40,833 nt of DNA. It comes from an uncultured Lachnospiraceae bacterium. GTDB lineage: Bacteria > Bacillota > Clostridia > Lachnospirales > Lachnospiraceae. Within the stretch, counting starts at the first letter, position 1. Every line of letters begins with the position of its first letter. The stretch is from positions 1 through 40,833 of the forward strand of contig CAJTLB010000024.1 of NCBI GenBank assembly GCA_910577045.1, in the 5' to 3' direction. The translations under genes and the position numbers were made by a program. The notes below the pieces were generated by a model. That model saw only the letters and a list, made by a program, of their open reading frames with translations. It did no database searches and was not told the DNA's origin. Below, in pieces: positions 17,057 through 25,327 of this stretch.

Positions 17057-19126
17057 TTAGTTGTTAAACATAGTCATTTCTTCTTCCATATGGGCGGATA
17101 CAGCAGACAAATTTTTTACATGCTCTGCCACTACACTAATCCCATTATACTGTTCTTGTAATGACAACGAAGACTTTTCTGTTAATTGTGCTGTATTTTT
17201 AGATATATCGCTAATCCTGTCAACTGCCTTTGCAATCGAGTTATTAATCTGGTACATTTCTTGTATCATATGTTCCATTTCTGTTACCGAATCCGCAATC
17301 CTTCCATTCATTTCCTCAAACCCTGTAAAAATATGGCCTACTTCTGTTACTGCCTCTGATTGGTTGCTAATATCTTCCTTCATCTGCATCATATCCTTTA
17401 CCATATTTTCTATTTCTGCACAAAATTCTTGGATAATCTGCTCAATATTTAATGTTGCCGTTGCAGAGTCTGAGGCAAGGTCTCCAATTGATTTTGCCAC
17501 TACAGAAAAGCCTCGTCCCTGCTCCCCTGATCTTGCTGCCTCTATTCCTGCATTTAAAGATAACATTTTTGTCTTTGAAGAAATATCATTAATTGTATTT
17601 ACAATCTCAAAAACTTTTTTAGACTGTTCTTCCAAATTTATAATTGTTTTATAGGAATTTTCCATCTTCTCTATTGTAATCTGGTTACATCTTGTAAGTT
17701 CTTCTACATTTTGAATCCCACTTTTCCCTGATTCTATGGAATGTTTCGCCTCATCCATAAGCCTCTGTCCTTGTTCCATTAAGCGTTCAAATTTCTTAAT
17801 CATATCATTGGTATATAAAAGGACTTGCTCTGCATCCTGTTTTTGTTCTTCCGTCCCTTTGGAAATCTTATGTACAGATTCATTAATAATCCCTATATTT
17901 CTCTCAATGTCATCTAAATGCCCTGAACTTTGCACTACTTCTGCTGAAAAAGCAGTAAGCCTATTTAATACTCCTGATATTTTGGCAATCATGCTATTAA
18001 AACTTTTAGAAAGCATACCTAGTTCATTTTTATTACTTTCATCTGCCTGTATCGAAAAATTTCCTTCTGTAGCATCTTTTGCTAATTGATTTAATGCAAT
18101 AATCGGCCTTGTCAATTTCCTTGCTAATACAGTAATTACTGCAACTGCCGCCATAATAAATACAAATACAATAATAACCAATAGAATAACGACCCGGTTC
18201 ACTACTGCTATTGCAGCAGATTTTTCCTGCATTGTAAGGACTGACCAAGAGTCTGACTCACCTTTTAGCGGGATTGGGACATAACTTATGTAATAACTCT
18301 TTCCATTTACTGATACTTCTTCTACCCCACTATTTCCCGCCATAACTAATTGAATTACATTTTGGAATTTTTCTGAGATTTCAAACTTCTGTTCCTCTGT
18401 AATAATATTTCCATTTGCATCTGTTACTACTTGCCCATTGGCATCTTTTTTCGATATAGTTTTTGTTAATGTTTTATAATTATATTGCTCCTCAATCTGT
18501 ATACTGTCTGGATGTGCAACTACAATCCCTTCTCCATCTATTACAAACGAAATTTCCTTATATTGCGTATTGGAATATTCATGAATCATACTCTGTAAAT
18601 AATCCAGCTTTAAATCTGCTGCAAATACGCCAATTAAATTTTCTTGCTTATACATAGGGAAAAAAATAGAAGCACAAGGCATCCCTGTATTTACTGAATA
18701 ATAAGACTTTGATACAAATGGTTTTTGTAAATCCATAACTTGTATAAACCACCAACGCAAAGAACGATCTGCCAATGTCCCAGAAGAACGGCCTGTTTGC
18801 ATGCCATCTGCCCCTTGTACATACAATAATTCAAAATAAGGGTTCCTACTTGTACAATTTTCAAGAATCGGTGTCTGTACTTCTGTCTGCATTGATAAAA
18901 TACTTGGGTTTACTGCTAATTCCTCGGCTATATTATAAGCACCATCTACAAATATTTGAATACTTTCTGACAATAGCCCTGCCCGTTCTTCATTCCTGCT
19001 CTGAATCTCCTTTTTATAAAAAGAAGTAAAAAATGCTATAATAATCGTTACTAATACTACTGCCAATAAAGTAACAATCCCAATCATTGGTATTAGCATT
19101 TGTTTAAAAATGCTCTTGTTTTTCAT
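17057..19126 (-). CDS. Methyl-accepting chemotaxis protein (dCache-HAMP-MCP)
   Basis: 689-residue transmembrane chemoreceptor. TM1 about 10-35; extracellular dCache-like domain about 36-310 (contains RWWFIQVMDL, GMPCASIFFPMY, LIGVFAADLKL); TM2 about 315-340; HAMP about 340-395 (RKLTRPIIALNQL); a long coiled-coil signalling domain about 430-689. The hairpin tip reads LSLNAGIEAARSGEQGRGFSV then VAKSIGDLA; the usual E-V-R-x-L-A after the tip is replaced by S-I-G-D-L-A, a mild divergence. Its SD lies inside the end of the HAD gene, with 1 bp between stop and start, so it is the last gene of a Nudix-HAD-MCP operon. Ligand unknown. Confidence 0.9.
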   Translation of the reverse strand: MKNKSIFKQMLIPMIGIVTLLAVVLVTIIIAFFTSFYKKEIQSRNEERAGLLSESIQIFVDGAYNIAEELAVNPSILSMQTEVQTPILENCTSRNPYFELLYVQGADGMQTGRSSGTLADRSLRWWFIQVMDLQKPFVSKSYYSVNTGMPCASIFFPMYKQENLIGVFAADLKLDYLQSMIHEYSNTQYKEISFVIDGEGIVVAHPDSIQIEEQYNYKTLTKTISKKDANGQVVTDANGNIITEEQKFEISEKFQNVIQLVMAGNSGVEEVSVNGKSYYISYVPIPLKGESDSWSVLTMQEKSAAIAVVNRVVILLVIIVFVFIMAAVAVITVLARKLTRPIIALNQLAKDATEGNFSIQADESNKNELGMLSKSFNSMIAKISGVLNRLTAFSAEVVQSSGHLDDIERNIGIINESVHKISKGTEEQKQDAEQVLLYTNDMIKKFERLMEQGQRLMDEAKHSIESGKSGIQNVEELTRCNQITIEKMENSYKTIINLEEQSKKVFEIVNTINDISSKTKMLSLNAGIEAARSGEQGRGFSVVAKSIGDLASDSATATLNIEQIIQEFCAEIENMVKDMMQMKEDISNQSEAVTEVGHIFTGFEEMNGRIADSVTEMEHMIQEMYQINNSIAKAVDRISDISKNTAQLTEKSSLSLQEQYNGISVVAEHVKNLSAVSAHMEEEMTMFNN

Positions 19127-19127
19127 A

Positions 19128-19826
19128 TTAAAATTCCCTTCTGCAAAACTCTGACACTAATTCTATAATATTTTCCAGCGAGTCACTTATTTTCCATGGT
19201 TTTATCTTATTTTCCCCACAACCAAACGTATGCTTCCTATCAATTAATATTGACTTTATCCCTACTTGGCTAGGGCCACAAACATCATCTATATAACTAT
19301 CACCAATAAAAACTGCTTCTTTTTTATTACATTCCTCTTTTCTCAAAATATAATGATAAAATTCTGGATCAGGTTTATATTTATGTATTATCTCCGAGGT
19401 ATATACCTGATCAACAACTACTCCATTTCTTTCCATATCTTGGTACAATGGATCATTATCTGTAGTAGAGCCAATTACTACCCTATATTTTTTTCGGAGA
19501 GTTTCTATTGATAGCAACGTTTCATCAAAACAGTTTCTTTTACCCAAAGTATCAAGCATTATATTCACATCTTTGCTAAAATCCCGGCGTATATTGTATT
19601 TTAAATATAATTGTTCTAAATCATGCTTAAAAATGGTTGCTTCATTTACAAATACTTTTGTATTTGCATTATCCATATTGATACGATGTTGTTGTTTCCA
19701 TTCCCTATAAAACTCTTCCGGCTTAATATCTTCCTCTTGCAATGCCAGAATTTTTTTCACTGCATCCAGTGAACCTGTCCCTGTTGAAATTAAAGTCCCA
19801 TATACATCAAAAATAATTAATGGCAT
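19128..19826 (-). CDS. HAD-superfamily hydrolase
   Basis: 232-residue haloacid dehalogenase-type hydrolase, probably a phosphatase of small metabolites. Motif I is FDVYGTL (residues 5-11), where the second catalytic Asp is replaced by Tyr as in the dehalogenase/YjjG-like branches; motif II is GSTTDND; motif III the Lys of KYKPDPEFY; motif IV IGDSYIDDV. The cap is helical. The ATG has GGAG 7 nt upstream. It sits 22 bp after the Nudix gene and 1 bp before the chemoreceptor, so it is the middle gene of the operon. A pyrophosphatase plus a phosphatase suggests two steps of nucleotide clean-up, but that is inference. Confidence 0.85.
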   Translation of the reverse strand: MPLIIFDVYGTLISTGTGSLDAVKKILALQEEDIKPEEFYREWKQQHRINMDNANTKVFVNEATIFKHDLEQLYLKYNIRRDFSKDVNIMLDTLGKRNCFDETLLSIETLRKKYRVVIGSTTDNDPLYQDMERNGVVVDQVYTSEIIHKYKPDPEFYHYILRKEECNKKEAVFIGDSYIDDVCGPSQVGIKSILIDRKHTFGCGENKIKPWKISDSLENIIELVSEFCRREF

Positions 19827-19848
19827 ATTATACTATCTCCAGCTTTAT

Positions 19849-20331
19849 TTAAAATTCTGTAAATAACACTTTTTCTCGGTTTGCAACCCCGCCATATAGT
19901 ATATCTGTTTTATAGCCTATATTTAGATAATGTTCTATTACATGCTTTGCCGTAAATGGCATTTCTAAAGCTGCTAATTCTGATAAAGAAAACCATTTAC
20001 TAATACCCTCGTTCGAAGATAATTCTTCACTTATATTATCTTTCAACTTTGCAAAAAAATAATAATTTTGCCGTACCTCATTTTCCATCCGCCGTAATGT
20101 TATATAGCGTAAATGTAAATCTTCAATTTCATGCCCTGTAATTCCCAACTCTTCTTGTAATTCACGCAATATACATGCCTTAGGATTATTTAGCTCATTT
20201 TCTTCAAAATGCCCGCCTGCTGAACCAACCCACATATTGTTTACTACCCTGCTGCCCTGCCGATATAAAAGTAACATTTTATTATCTTTTATAATATATA
20301 AAGATGCCATATTCCTTAATAATATTTCCAT
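19849..20331 (-). CDS. Nudix hydrolase, 8-oxo-dGTPase-like
   Basis: 160-residue Nudix protein. The box reads GGHFEENELNNPKAC then ILRELQEELGI; E-to-RE spacing is two residues longer than canonical, a variant I associate with Firmicute 8-oxo-dGTP diphosphatase annotations. The frame stays open to 20445, but that part runs through a terminator hairpin; I choose the ATG at 20331 (AGGAG 11 nt upstream), with 20340 and 20310 as alternatives. First gene of the Nudix-HAD-MCP group. Its promoter lies about 140 bp upstream, before the leader and terminator, so expression is probably attenuated. Confidence 0.8.
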   Translation of the reverse strand: MEILLRNMASLYIIKDNKMLLLYRQGSRVVNNMWVGSAGGHFEENELNNPKACILRELQEELGITGHEIEDLHLRYITLRRMENEVRQNYYFFAKLKDNISEELSSNEGISKWFSLSELAALEMPFTAKHVIEHYLNIGYKTDILYGGVANREKVLFTEF

Positions 20332-20363
20332 AATACCCATGTCTCCTATATAATTCATATACT

Positions 20364-20500
20364 TAAAAAAATAATGCCTCCCCTGTCCAACCCAACAGGA
20401 GAGGCAGCCCTTATTAAGAGGTAAATAGCCTTTGTTTAATAGCATCCACTTTTAAAATATATTCTTTCTGTATTATATACGATACTCTTCCATTTTTCAA
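20364..20500 (-). promoter_or_regulatory. Promoter, leader and attenuator-like terminator of the Nudix operon
   Basis: Minus strand: TTGAAA (20500-20495), exactly 17 bp, TATAAT (20477-20472), a near-ideal promoter. About 60 nt into the transcript comes an 11-bp GC-rich stem, GCCTCTCCTGT with ACAGGGGAGGC (20405-20376, one mismatch), followed by ATTATTTTTTT (20375-20365). This is a rho-independent terminator between promoter and gene. The leader also holds an ATG-initiated frame running in phase into the gene, with a repeated LNKG motif. A 12-bp palindrome AATACATGTATT lies upstream at 20542-20553. Confidence 0.6.
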
Positions 20501-20586
20501 GTATTAAAATTTTTATATCCTATACTTTTTTGTAGGATTACAATACATGTATTACCAACTGAATATCTAAATAGTTCCCTATCAAA

Positions 20587-21174
20587 CTATTCCTTTTCTA
20601 TCTTTTCTTTAAATATCTGTTTTATCCTTTCTATAGTTATCCCTTCTTGCCCTGCATAACAAAGAAGCTCTGATATTTGTTCTGCAATATAATATTCTGG
20701 TTCCTTTTTCGTAATAGCAATAAAAATTTTTACTTTCTGCCACTTTTTTGGCAAATTAGGCAGCTCTTCTAACAATTGTTCTAAAGGAATTGTAATATAA
20801 ATTTCTTTTGCGCCTGATTGATATAGGGCATCTAAAATTGCCTTCTTTTCTACTTCTGTAATTCCTTTTGGCACGCATATAGAAATTGGCGGTTTTATTA
20901 GCGGCTTTTTTCCCCATGCCTTGATTAAAAGAAACCGCAATAATTTTACTGCTACTATATAATCTGCTATTATGCCCCTACGAAGTGGGGACACTATCTT
21001 AATATCCTTCTGTGGGTTTTTAATAATATCTTCTACCTCATTCCCAACTGCTATTATTTTTTTGCTTACAATATCATATGCCAACAAAGATTTTTCCTTT
21101 AACACAATTCCCTTCCCTTGTATATAAACTACAATATCGGCTGGTTCAAATAAATCTGTTTCTTTCCCTTCCAT
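20587..21174 (-). CDS. Half-length MreB-like protein
   Basis: 195 residues aligning by eye with only the first half of MreB/Mbl actin-like proteins: VVYIQGKGIVLKEKSLLAYD, VSKKIIAVGNEV, IKIVSPLRRGIIADY, SICVPKGITEVEKKAI, SGAKEIYI. True MreB is about 340 residues; here the first phosphate loop is altered (DLFEPAD where DLGTAN is expected) and everything after strand EIYI is replaced by a short charged helical tail ending KEKIEKE. ATP binding and polymerisation therefore seem unlikely. It begins 6 bp after the upstream HAD gene on the same strand, so the two form an operon. The role is unknown; it might cap or modulate MreB filaments or be a relic. Confidence 0.7.
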   Translation of the reverse strand: MEGKETDLFEPADIVVYIQGKGIVLKEKSLLAYDIVSKKIIAVGNEVEDIIKNPQKDIKIVSPLRRGIIADYIVAVKLLRFLLIKAWGKKPLIKPPISICVPKGITEVEKKAILDALYQSGAKEIYITIPLEQLLEELPNLPKKWQKVKIFIAITKKEPEYYIAEQISELLCYAGQEGITIERIKQIFKEKIEKE

Positions 21175-21180
21175 AAAGCA

Positions 21181-21900
21181 TTATCCCTCCATCCATGTTT
21201 GTAATTCTCCCCAACTTGTCATTTTTGTTACATTATCCTTCTCCGTATAAGGCATCTTTATAGCACCTAGATACCAAATAGGGAATATTCCAACATCCCT
21301 TGCGCCTACTATATCACATTCATAGTTATCCCCAATATACCAAACCTCGCTAGGTTCCAACTCTGCCTTCTCCAAAGCCAGCTTAAAAATTCTTTGATTT
21401 GGTTTTTGGTACATATATTCACTTGTTGCAAGGATAAACTCAAACTTATGATTTGGGATTACTTCATTAATCCTTTTCTCTAATACTTTTCCTGCATAAG
21501 AAATATTACTAATTACCCCAGTACGGATCTTATTTTGATATAAATAACCCAAAAATTTTTGGATTCCCTCTGTTGGGGTCCCAGGTGCCGCTGCATCCCA
21601 AAACACCTTATCAACCTGTTCTGGTGTAAGGGACAGCCGAATCCCCAATGATTCATATAAATAAGCAGTAAACATATGGTTTGGGATTTCTAGTTGGAGT
21701 CCATGGGGTTTTATTGGCTCAAACCTTCCTAATTCCTTGTTTATTTTATCAGCTTCCCTCTGCACTTCTACGGCCGTTAAACAATATTTATTTTTTATTG
21801 CATATTTTAATACAGCTTCTGTTCCTTTTATTCCATCAAACTTTGCTTCATTCACTAATGTCTGCCCATAATCAAAAAGTATCATTTTAGGTTTATCCAT
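21181..21900 (-). CDS. HAD-superfamily hydrolase
   Basis: 239-residue HAD hydrolase. Motif I FDYGQTLVN (residues 9-17; Gln instead of the usual Gly/Asp), motif II VISNIS, motif III KPNQRIF, motif IV YIGDNYECDIVGARDVG. A helical cap lies between motif I and II. It is not close to the HAD at 19128-19826 in detail (DYGQT against DVYGT), so the pair looks like separate acquisitions rather than a tandem duplication. AGGGG precedes the ATG. Followed after 6 bp by the half-MreB gene. Substrate not predictable. Confidence 0.85.
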   Translation of the reverse strand: MDKPKMILFDYGQTLVNEAKFDGIKGTEAVLKYAIKNKYCLTAVEVQREADKINKELGRFEPIKPHGLQLEIPNHMFTAYLYESLGIRLSLTPEQVDKVFWDAAAPGTPTEGIQKFLGYLYQNKIRTGVISNISYAGKVLEKRINEVIPNHKFEFILATSEYMYQKPNQRIFKLALEKAELEPSEVWYIGDNYECDIVGARDVGIFPIWYLGAIKMPYTEKDNVTKMTSWGELQTWMEG

Positions 21901-22145
21901 TTCTCTTATGCCCCTTTATTTTATATTTATCCATAATCTCTATTCGTATCTTATTTATTATGCCATAGGTTTTATAATCTGTCTATCTACATACACTATA
22001 TAATATAAATTTATTTTCTCTTACCTTTTCTTTAGAAACCTCTAGAATATATTACACCCCTTGTTTAATAAAAAAAATATGATATACTCTATATATAAAA
22101 ACTAACTAATATAATATTTCAGGCAAATTAAAAGAGGGTACTTTA

Positions 22146-22442
22146 TTGGATATTATTACTGATAACTATTATGCGTTAAACCACAGTTTTTTATATTATC
22201 TACATGAAAAAGATAATTTTAATATAGACGCTTTTTATAAACTTATAAATTACATAGATTTTTTACCCAAAAAGCAAGATAATATCACTTTACAATTAAT
22301 GATTATACAAAATGAAATTTTAAAACACATTATTTATCATTTTGATCCTAATGATATAAGTAAGATTACAAACCTGCCAGATAACTACTTAGAGCATCTA
22401 TCTACACTTGAATTATCCATAAAAAAATATTTTAGGAAATAG
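22146..22442 (+). CDS. Small hypothetical protein
   Basis: 98 residues, acidic to neutral, predicted helical, no TM segment, no family recognised. The start is TTG with GAGGG about 8 nt upstream. A plausible promoter, TTGTTT-16 bp-TATACT, lies about 80 bp before it. An AGAAGGGC repeat just after the stop pairs with GCCCTTCT about 60 nt later, a possible weak terminator shared with the convergent immunity gene. The lack of a known homologue and the TTG start make it uncertain, but SD, promoter and non-repetitive composition support a real gene. Confidence 0.5.
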   Translation: MDIITDNYYALNHSFLYYLHEKDNFNIDAFYKLINYIDFLPKKQDNITLQLMIIQNEILKHIIYHFDPNDISKITNLPDNYLEHLSTLELSIKKYFRK

Positions 22443-22547
22443 AAGGGCTAACTCGCGCCAATATCCCCTCTGGAAACAATATAACAAAACCATAAATATA
22501 AAATTTGCCCTTCTCTCTTAAAATATTAAACTTTCTGGGCACAATGC

Positions 22548-23291
22548 CTAATATAAAGATATATCACTCATAAATTTCCAAAAACTTTGCCTTTTTCTCA
22601 TTGCCTCAGCATCCAGTTCCTTAATTTGTCCCCAAAATGGGGCATATAATGCTTTCCGATATTTAAAAATATAGTCCAATTCTGTTTTCTCTGGGTTTTT
22701 CTCTATAAATTCTTTTACTTTTTGTGTAAAAACAGGATAAAACGCTTTCCAATATGCCATAGATAAAAGATATTGTTCCAAACTGCTATTAATATAAGTT
22801 AAAAAATCTTTATTATCAAAATCAAAATGAACCCACTGCCATACTTTCCCTGTTTTTATTTCTACTACTATATAAGAACAATCTTCCGTTTTCCACCATG
22901 ACCATATTTTATTACTAATCATACTAGATCTACCTAAATTCCAATTTTCCCCAATAACTAGGAACCTTTGCCCTTTTATCTTCTCTACCCGAAGGCACCT
23001 TAAAGAAAAAACGATGCCAAAATAACCTTTATCTGCTTTATTTTGCCTTTCCTCATCTGGAGAACGCCAAGTAGTAAAACGGTCTGGCAAACCAACTTTA
23101 TTAAGGAAATCCCAGATATTTTCTGGTAAACCTAATTCTTTTAATATATATTCTCTATATCGCCCTAGATGGACATCAGATAAAAACTGCATATCTGGCT
23201 CTAGATCTATTTCTGTTCCCTGCACTTTTTTATATAACTCTAACATAGGGCTATATTTCATCCAATTTTGTATTTTGTCTTGCTCTTGCAT
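22548..23291 (-). CDS. SUKH-4-like immunity protein
   Basis: 247 residues from the ATG at 23291, preferred because AAAGG lies 8 nt upstream; the frame opens 5 codons earlier without an SD. Residues 75-200 show a SUKH-type pattern: LPDRFTTW, FLVIGENWNLG, SYIVVEIKTGKVWQWV, then the N-x-SLEQYLLSMAYW helix that in SUKH-4 proteins ends the domain. SUKH proteins neutralise toxins of polymorphic or contact-dependent systems. The gene overlaps the upstream DMP19-like gene by 41 bp, so the two are co-expressed. No cognate toxin is in the window. Confidence 0.55.
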   Translation of the reverse strand: MQEQDKIQNWMKYSPMLELYKKVQGTEIDLEPDMQFLSDVHLGRYREYILKELGLPENIWDFLNKVGLPDRFTTWRSPDEERQNKADKGYFGIVFSLRCLRVEKIKGQRFLVIGENWNLGRSSMISNKIWSWWKTEDCSYIVVEIKTGKVWQWVHFDFDNKDFLTYINSSLEQYLLSMAYWKAFYPVFTQKVKEFIEKNPEKTELDYIFKYRKALYAPFWGQIKELDAEAMRKRQSFWKFMSDISLY

Positions 23292-23856
23292 ACTTATGCC
23301 TTTCATTATTATTTATTATATTTTTATTTATATAATCTAACACTTGTTTCCAGCCATTCCTCTCTGAATTTTCAGAAAAAAATGGTTCTGTTAAACTCTC
23401 TAATTTATCCAAATTCCTTTGAACCTGATTAACCATTTCTTTTCTTTTTGCTTGTGCTATGCAGCTTAATCTTTTATCTTGCACCTTAAACCTAGTATTC
23501 TGGAAAAAATTAACTATATCACAGTAAGTACTATTATTGGGATCAAAAATTGTATATTCTGGAAAAATTGTTATAACACTTTCAAAAGCTACTTTTAATT
23601 CAGGTAAGCCAAGTTTATTTAATGCTTCAGGTATATAAGGCACAAGCCCTGCCTGCTCACATATTATTCCCCACCAGCCTTCTGTTTTCCAATTTCCAAT
23701 GATATTAATAGCAATATGCAAGTAAAATAAATTAGGGCCTACTTGTTCTTTTATTTCTTCTAAATTTCCTATCTCCCACAATTTATCAGAAATTTTAACT
23801 AATTCTATTTCATTTATATTTGCTTTATTGTTTATCAATTCCTCCATTGTAAACAT
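23251..23856 (-). CDS. DMP19/DUF4375-like protein
   Basis: 201 residues from the ATG at 23856, which has AGGAG 6 nt upstream; the longer open frame (to 23934) has no SD. The middle part has the DMP19-like layout: IIGNWKTEGWWGIICEQAG, LVPYIPEALNKLGLPELKVAF then IFPEYTIF. DUF4375/DMP19 domains occur as immunity proteins or DNA mimics; which applies here cannot be told. It is the first gene of a two-gene unit with the SUKH-4-like protein. No toxin gene is adjacent, so the pair looks like orphan immunity. Confidence 0.5.
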   Translation of the reverse strand: MFTMEELINNKANINEIELVKISDKLWEIGNLEEIKEQVGPNLFYLHIAINIIGNWKTEGWWGIICEQAGLVPYIPEALNKLGLPELKVAFESVITIFPEYTIFDPNNSTYCDIVNFFQNTRFKVQDKRLSCIAQAKRKEMVNQVQRNLDKLESLTEPFFSENSERNGWKQVLDYINKNIINNNERHKYARARQNTKLDEI

Positions 23857-24171
23857 GTAACTTCTCCTTTTATTTAAACTTAAACTTTTACTTAACCCTA
23901 AAAAAATATATAATGCTATTATATCATATATCACTTATAAAACACATTTGTATCTTAAAAATAGTATTATTGCATATTTCTTTGTTGCAAAACTGGTAAA
24001 ATAAATTCCCAAATACTTATCCAAATATTTTTAGCAGCACTTTCTTGTTAAAGCGGATATATTTCATTATAGTATTTCGTTGTTTATATTAGTTATATTT
24101 ATAAAAAAATACTTTATAGTGCATATTTAATGTGATATAATAGTGGTTAAAGAAAGGAATGATACTTAAAA
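23857..24171 (+). promoter_or_regulatory. Intergenic region with promoter of the Dam gene
   Basis: About 315 bp without a gene. At 24132-24141, TG-A-TATAAT forms an extended -10 about 30 bp before the Dam start; the -35 (about 24113) is poor. The same TGTGATATAAT motif occurs before the PrdX gene at 32955-32965. Nothing else supportable. Confidence 0.45.
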
Positions 24172-25122
24172 ATGCCACAAACAATAATAAATTTTAAAGA
24201 TACAAAAACCCTCTATCCCAAGAAGAATGAAAATAAAACTGTAAAACCTTTTTTGAAATGGGCTGGTGGTAAAGGACAACTTCTTTATGAAATTGAAAAG
24301 TATTATCCGTTTTCTGATAAAAAAATAACAAAATATGCGGAACCATTTGTTGGCGGTGGCGCAGTTTTATTTGATATTTTGAATAAATATGATTTAGATG
24401 AAATTTATATTAGTGATATAAACACGGAACTAATTAATACTTATTGCATAATTCGTGATAATATTGAAGATTTAATTGAAATGCTTTATACCATGCAGAA
24501 TACTTTTATATTATTAGATAAAGAAGAACGTAAGGCATATTATATGCAAAAGCGTAAGCGTTTTAATGAATTAAAGGTAAATGGGACTGAAAACGCCAAT
24601 ATTGAAAAAGCTTCCTTAATGATATTCCTAAATAGAACATGTTTTAATGGTTTGTTCCGAGTAAATAAAAAGGGTTTTTTCAATGTGCCTATGGGTTCCT
24701 ATAAAAATCCTATCATTTGTGATGAAAACAATCTTCGAGCTATATCAGAAAAATTACAAAGAGTTATTATTGTTTGCAGAGATTACAAAAAATCCGCAGA
24801 CTTTATTGACGAAAATACATTTGTTTATTTTGATCCGCCATATAGGCCTATTACTAATACAGCAAATTTTACAGCTTATACTGAAAATTTATTTAATGAC
24901 GAAAAACAGATTGAACTTGCAAGATTTGTTGATGATATACATAAAAAATGTGCAAAAGTAGTAATTAGTAATTCTGATCCAAAAAATTCGAATATAGAAG
25001 ATAATTTTTTCGACAACATTTATTCTGCCCATAAAATTAAACGAGTCGAAGCTACTCGGATGATTAATTGTAACAGCAAAGCAAGAGGCAAAATTACAGA
25101 ATTACTAATATCAAATTTTTAA
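24172..25122 (+). CDS. Dam-type DNA adenine-N6 methyltransferase
   Basis: 316-residue class-alpha N6-adenine methyltransferase of the Dam/M.DpnII group, which methylates GATC. Motif X/I is FLKWAGGKGQLL (27-38) and PFVGGGAVLFD; motif IV is FDPPYRP near 221, followed by NFTAYTE, the Dam-type element. The length is complete. The restriction partner expected of a DpnII-type system is missing; instead, 13 bp downstream with a perfect AAAGGAGG is the 59-residue Cys-rich gene. GATC specificity is inferred from family resemblance. It may act as an orphan methylase or as protection left from a lost R-M system. Confidence 0.85.
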   Translation: MPQTIINFKDTKTLYPKKNENKTVKPFLKWAGGKGQLLYEIEKYYPFSDKKITKYAEPFVGGGAVLFDILNKYDLDEIYISDINTELINTYCIIRDNIEDLIEMLYTMQNTFILLDKEERKAYYMQKRKRFNELKVNGTENANIEKASLMIFLNRTCFNGLFRVNKKGFFNVPMGSYKNPIICDENNLRAISEKLQRVIIVCRDYKKSADFIDENTFVYFDPPYRPITNTANFTAYTENLFNDEKQIELARFVDDIHKKCAKVVISNSDPKNSNIEDNFFDNIYSAHKIKRVEATRMINCNSKARGKITELLISNF

Positions 25123-25135
25123 AGGAGGATAAACT

Positions 25136-25315
25136 ATGCCATACGGAGAATATGCACAATGTCCTTGCTGTAACAAAACAGCATATGGTAAAGATGATAT
25201 TGAACAAAAATTCGGTTATAGAAATATGGGTGACGGCCGTTACATTCCTCAATCGTATTGCCGTAAATGTCGTTCCGCCAATTGTGAGGCTGGTAAACCT
25301 TGTAAAGTTCAATAA
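25136..25315 (+). CDS. Small seven-cysteine zinc-ribbon-like protein
   Basis: 59-residue basic protein. Cysteines at 9, 11, 12, 42, 45, 50 and 56 form a CPCC knuckle and a C-RKC-x4-C cluster, consistent with a zinc ribbon. Between them lie KFGYRNMGDG and YIPQSYCRKC. AAAGGAGG lies 6 nt upstream and the gene begins 13 bp after the Dam stop, so it is co-transcribed with the methylase. The codons look native and there is no frameshift. The function is unknown: an accessory DNA-binding partner, a control protein or a nuclease fragment are all possible. It is too small for standard gene-length cut-offs. Confidence 0.7.
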   Translation: MPYGEYAQCPCCNKTAYGKDDIEQKFGYRNMGDGRYIPQSYCRKCRSANCEAGKPCKVQ

Positions 25316-25327
25316 GAGGTTAGTTAT

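Noticed and set aside
17056..17654. 197-codon plus-strand frame opposite the chemoreceptor
   Set aside because: Antisense of the coiled-coil signalling domain; a typical shadow of helix-rich coding.
20340..20445. Extension of the Nudix protein upstream
   Set aside because: Runs through the terminator hairpin; kept only as a possible leader peptide.
20331..20480. T-box riboswitch before the Nudix gene
   Set aside because: No TGGNACCGCG-type antiterminator sequence and no specifier stem is recognisable; an uncharacterised attenuator is the safer description.
22440..22530. AGAAGGGC/GCCCTTCT as a firm terminator
   Set aside because: Stem is 8 bp with a loop of more than 50 nt and no U tract directly after; kept only as a weak possibility.
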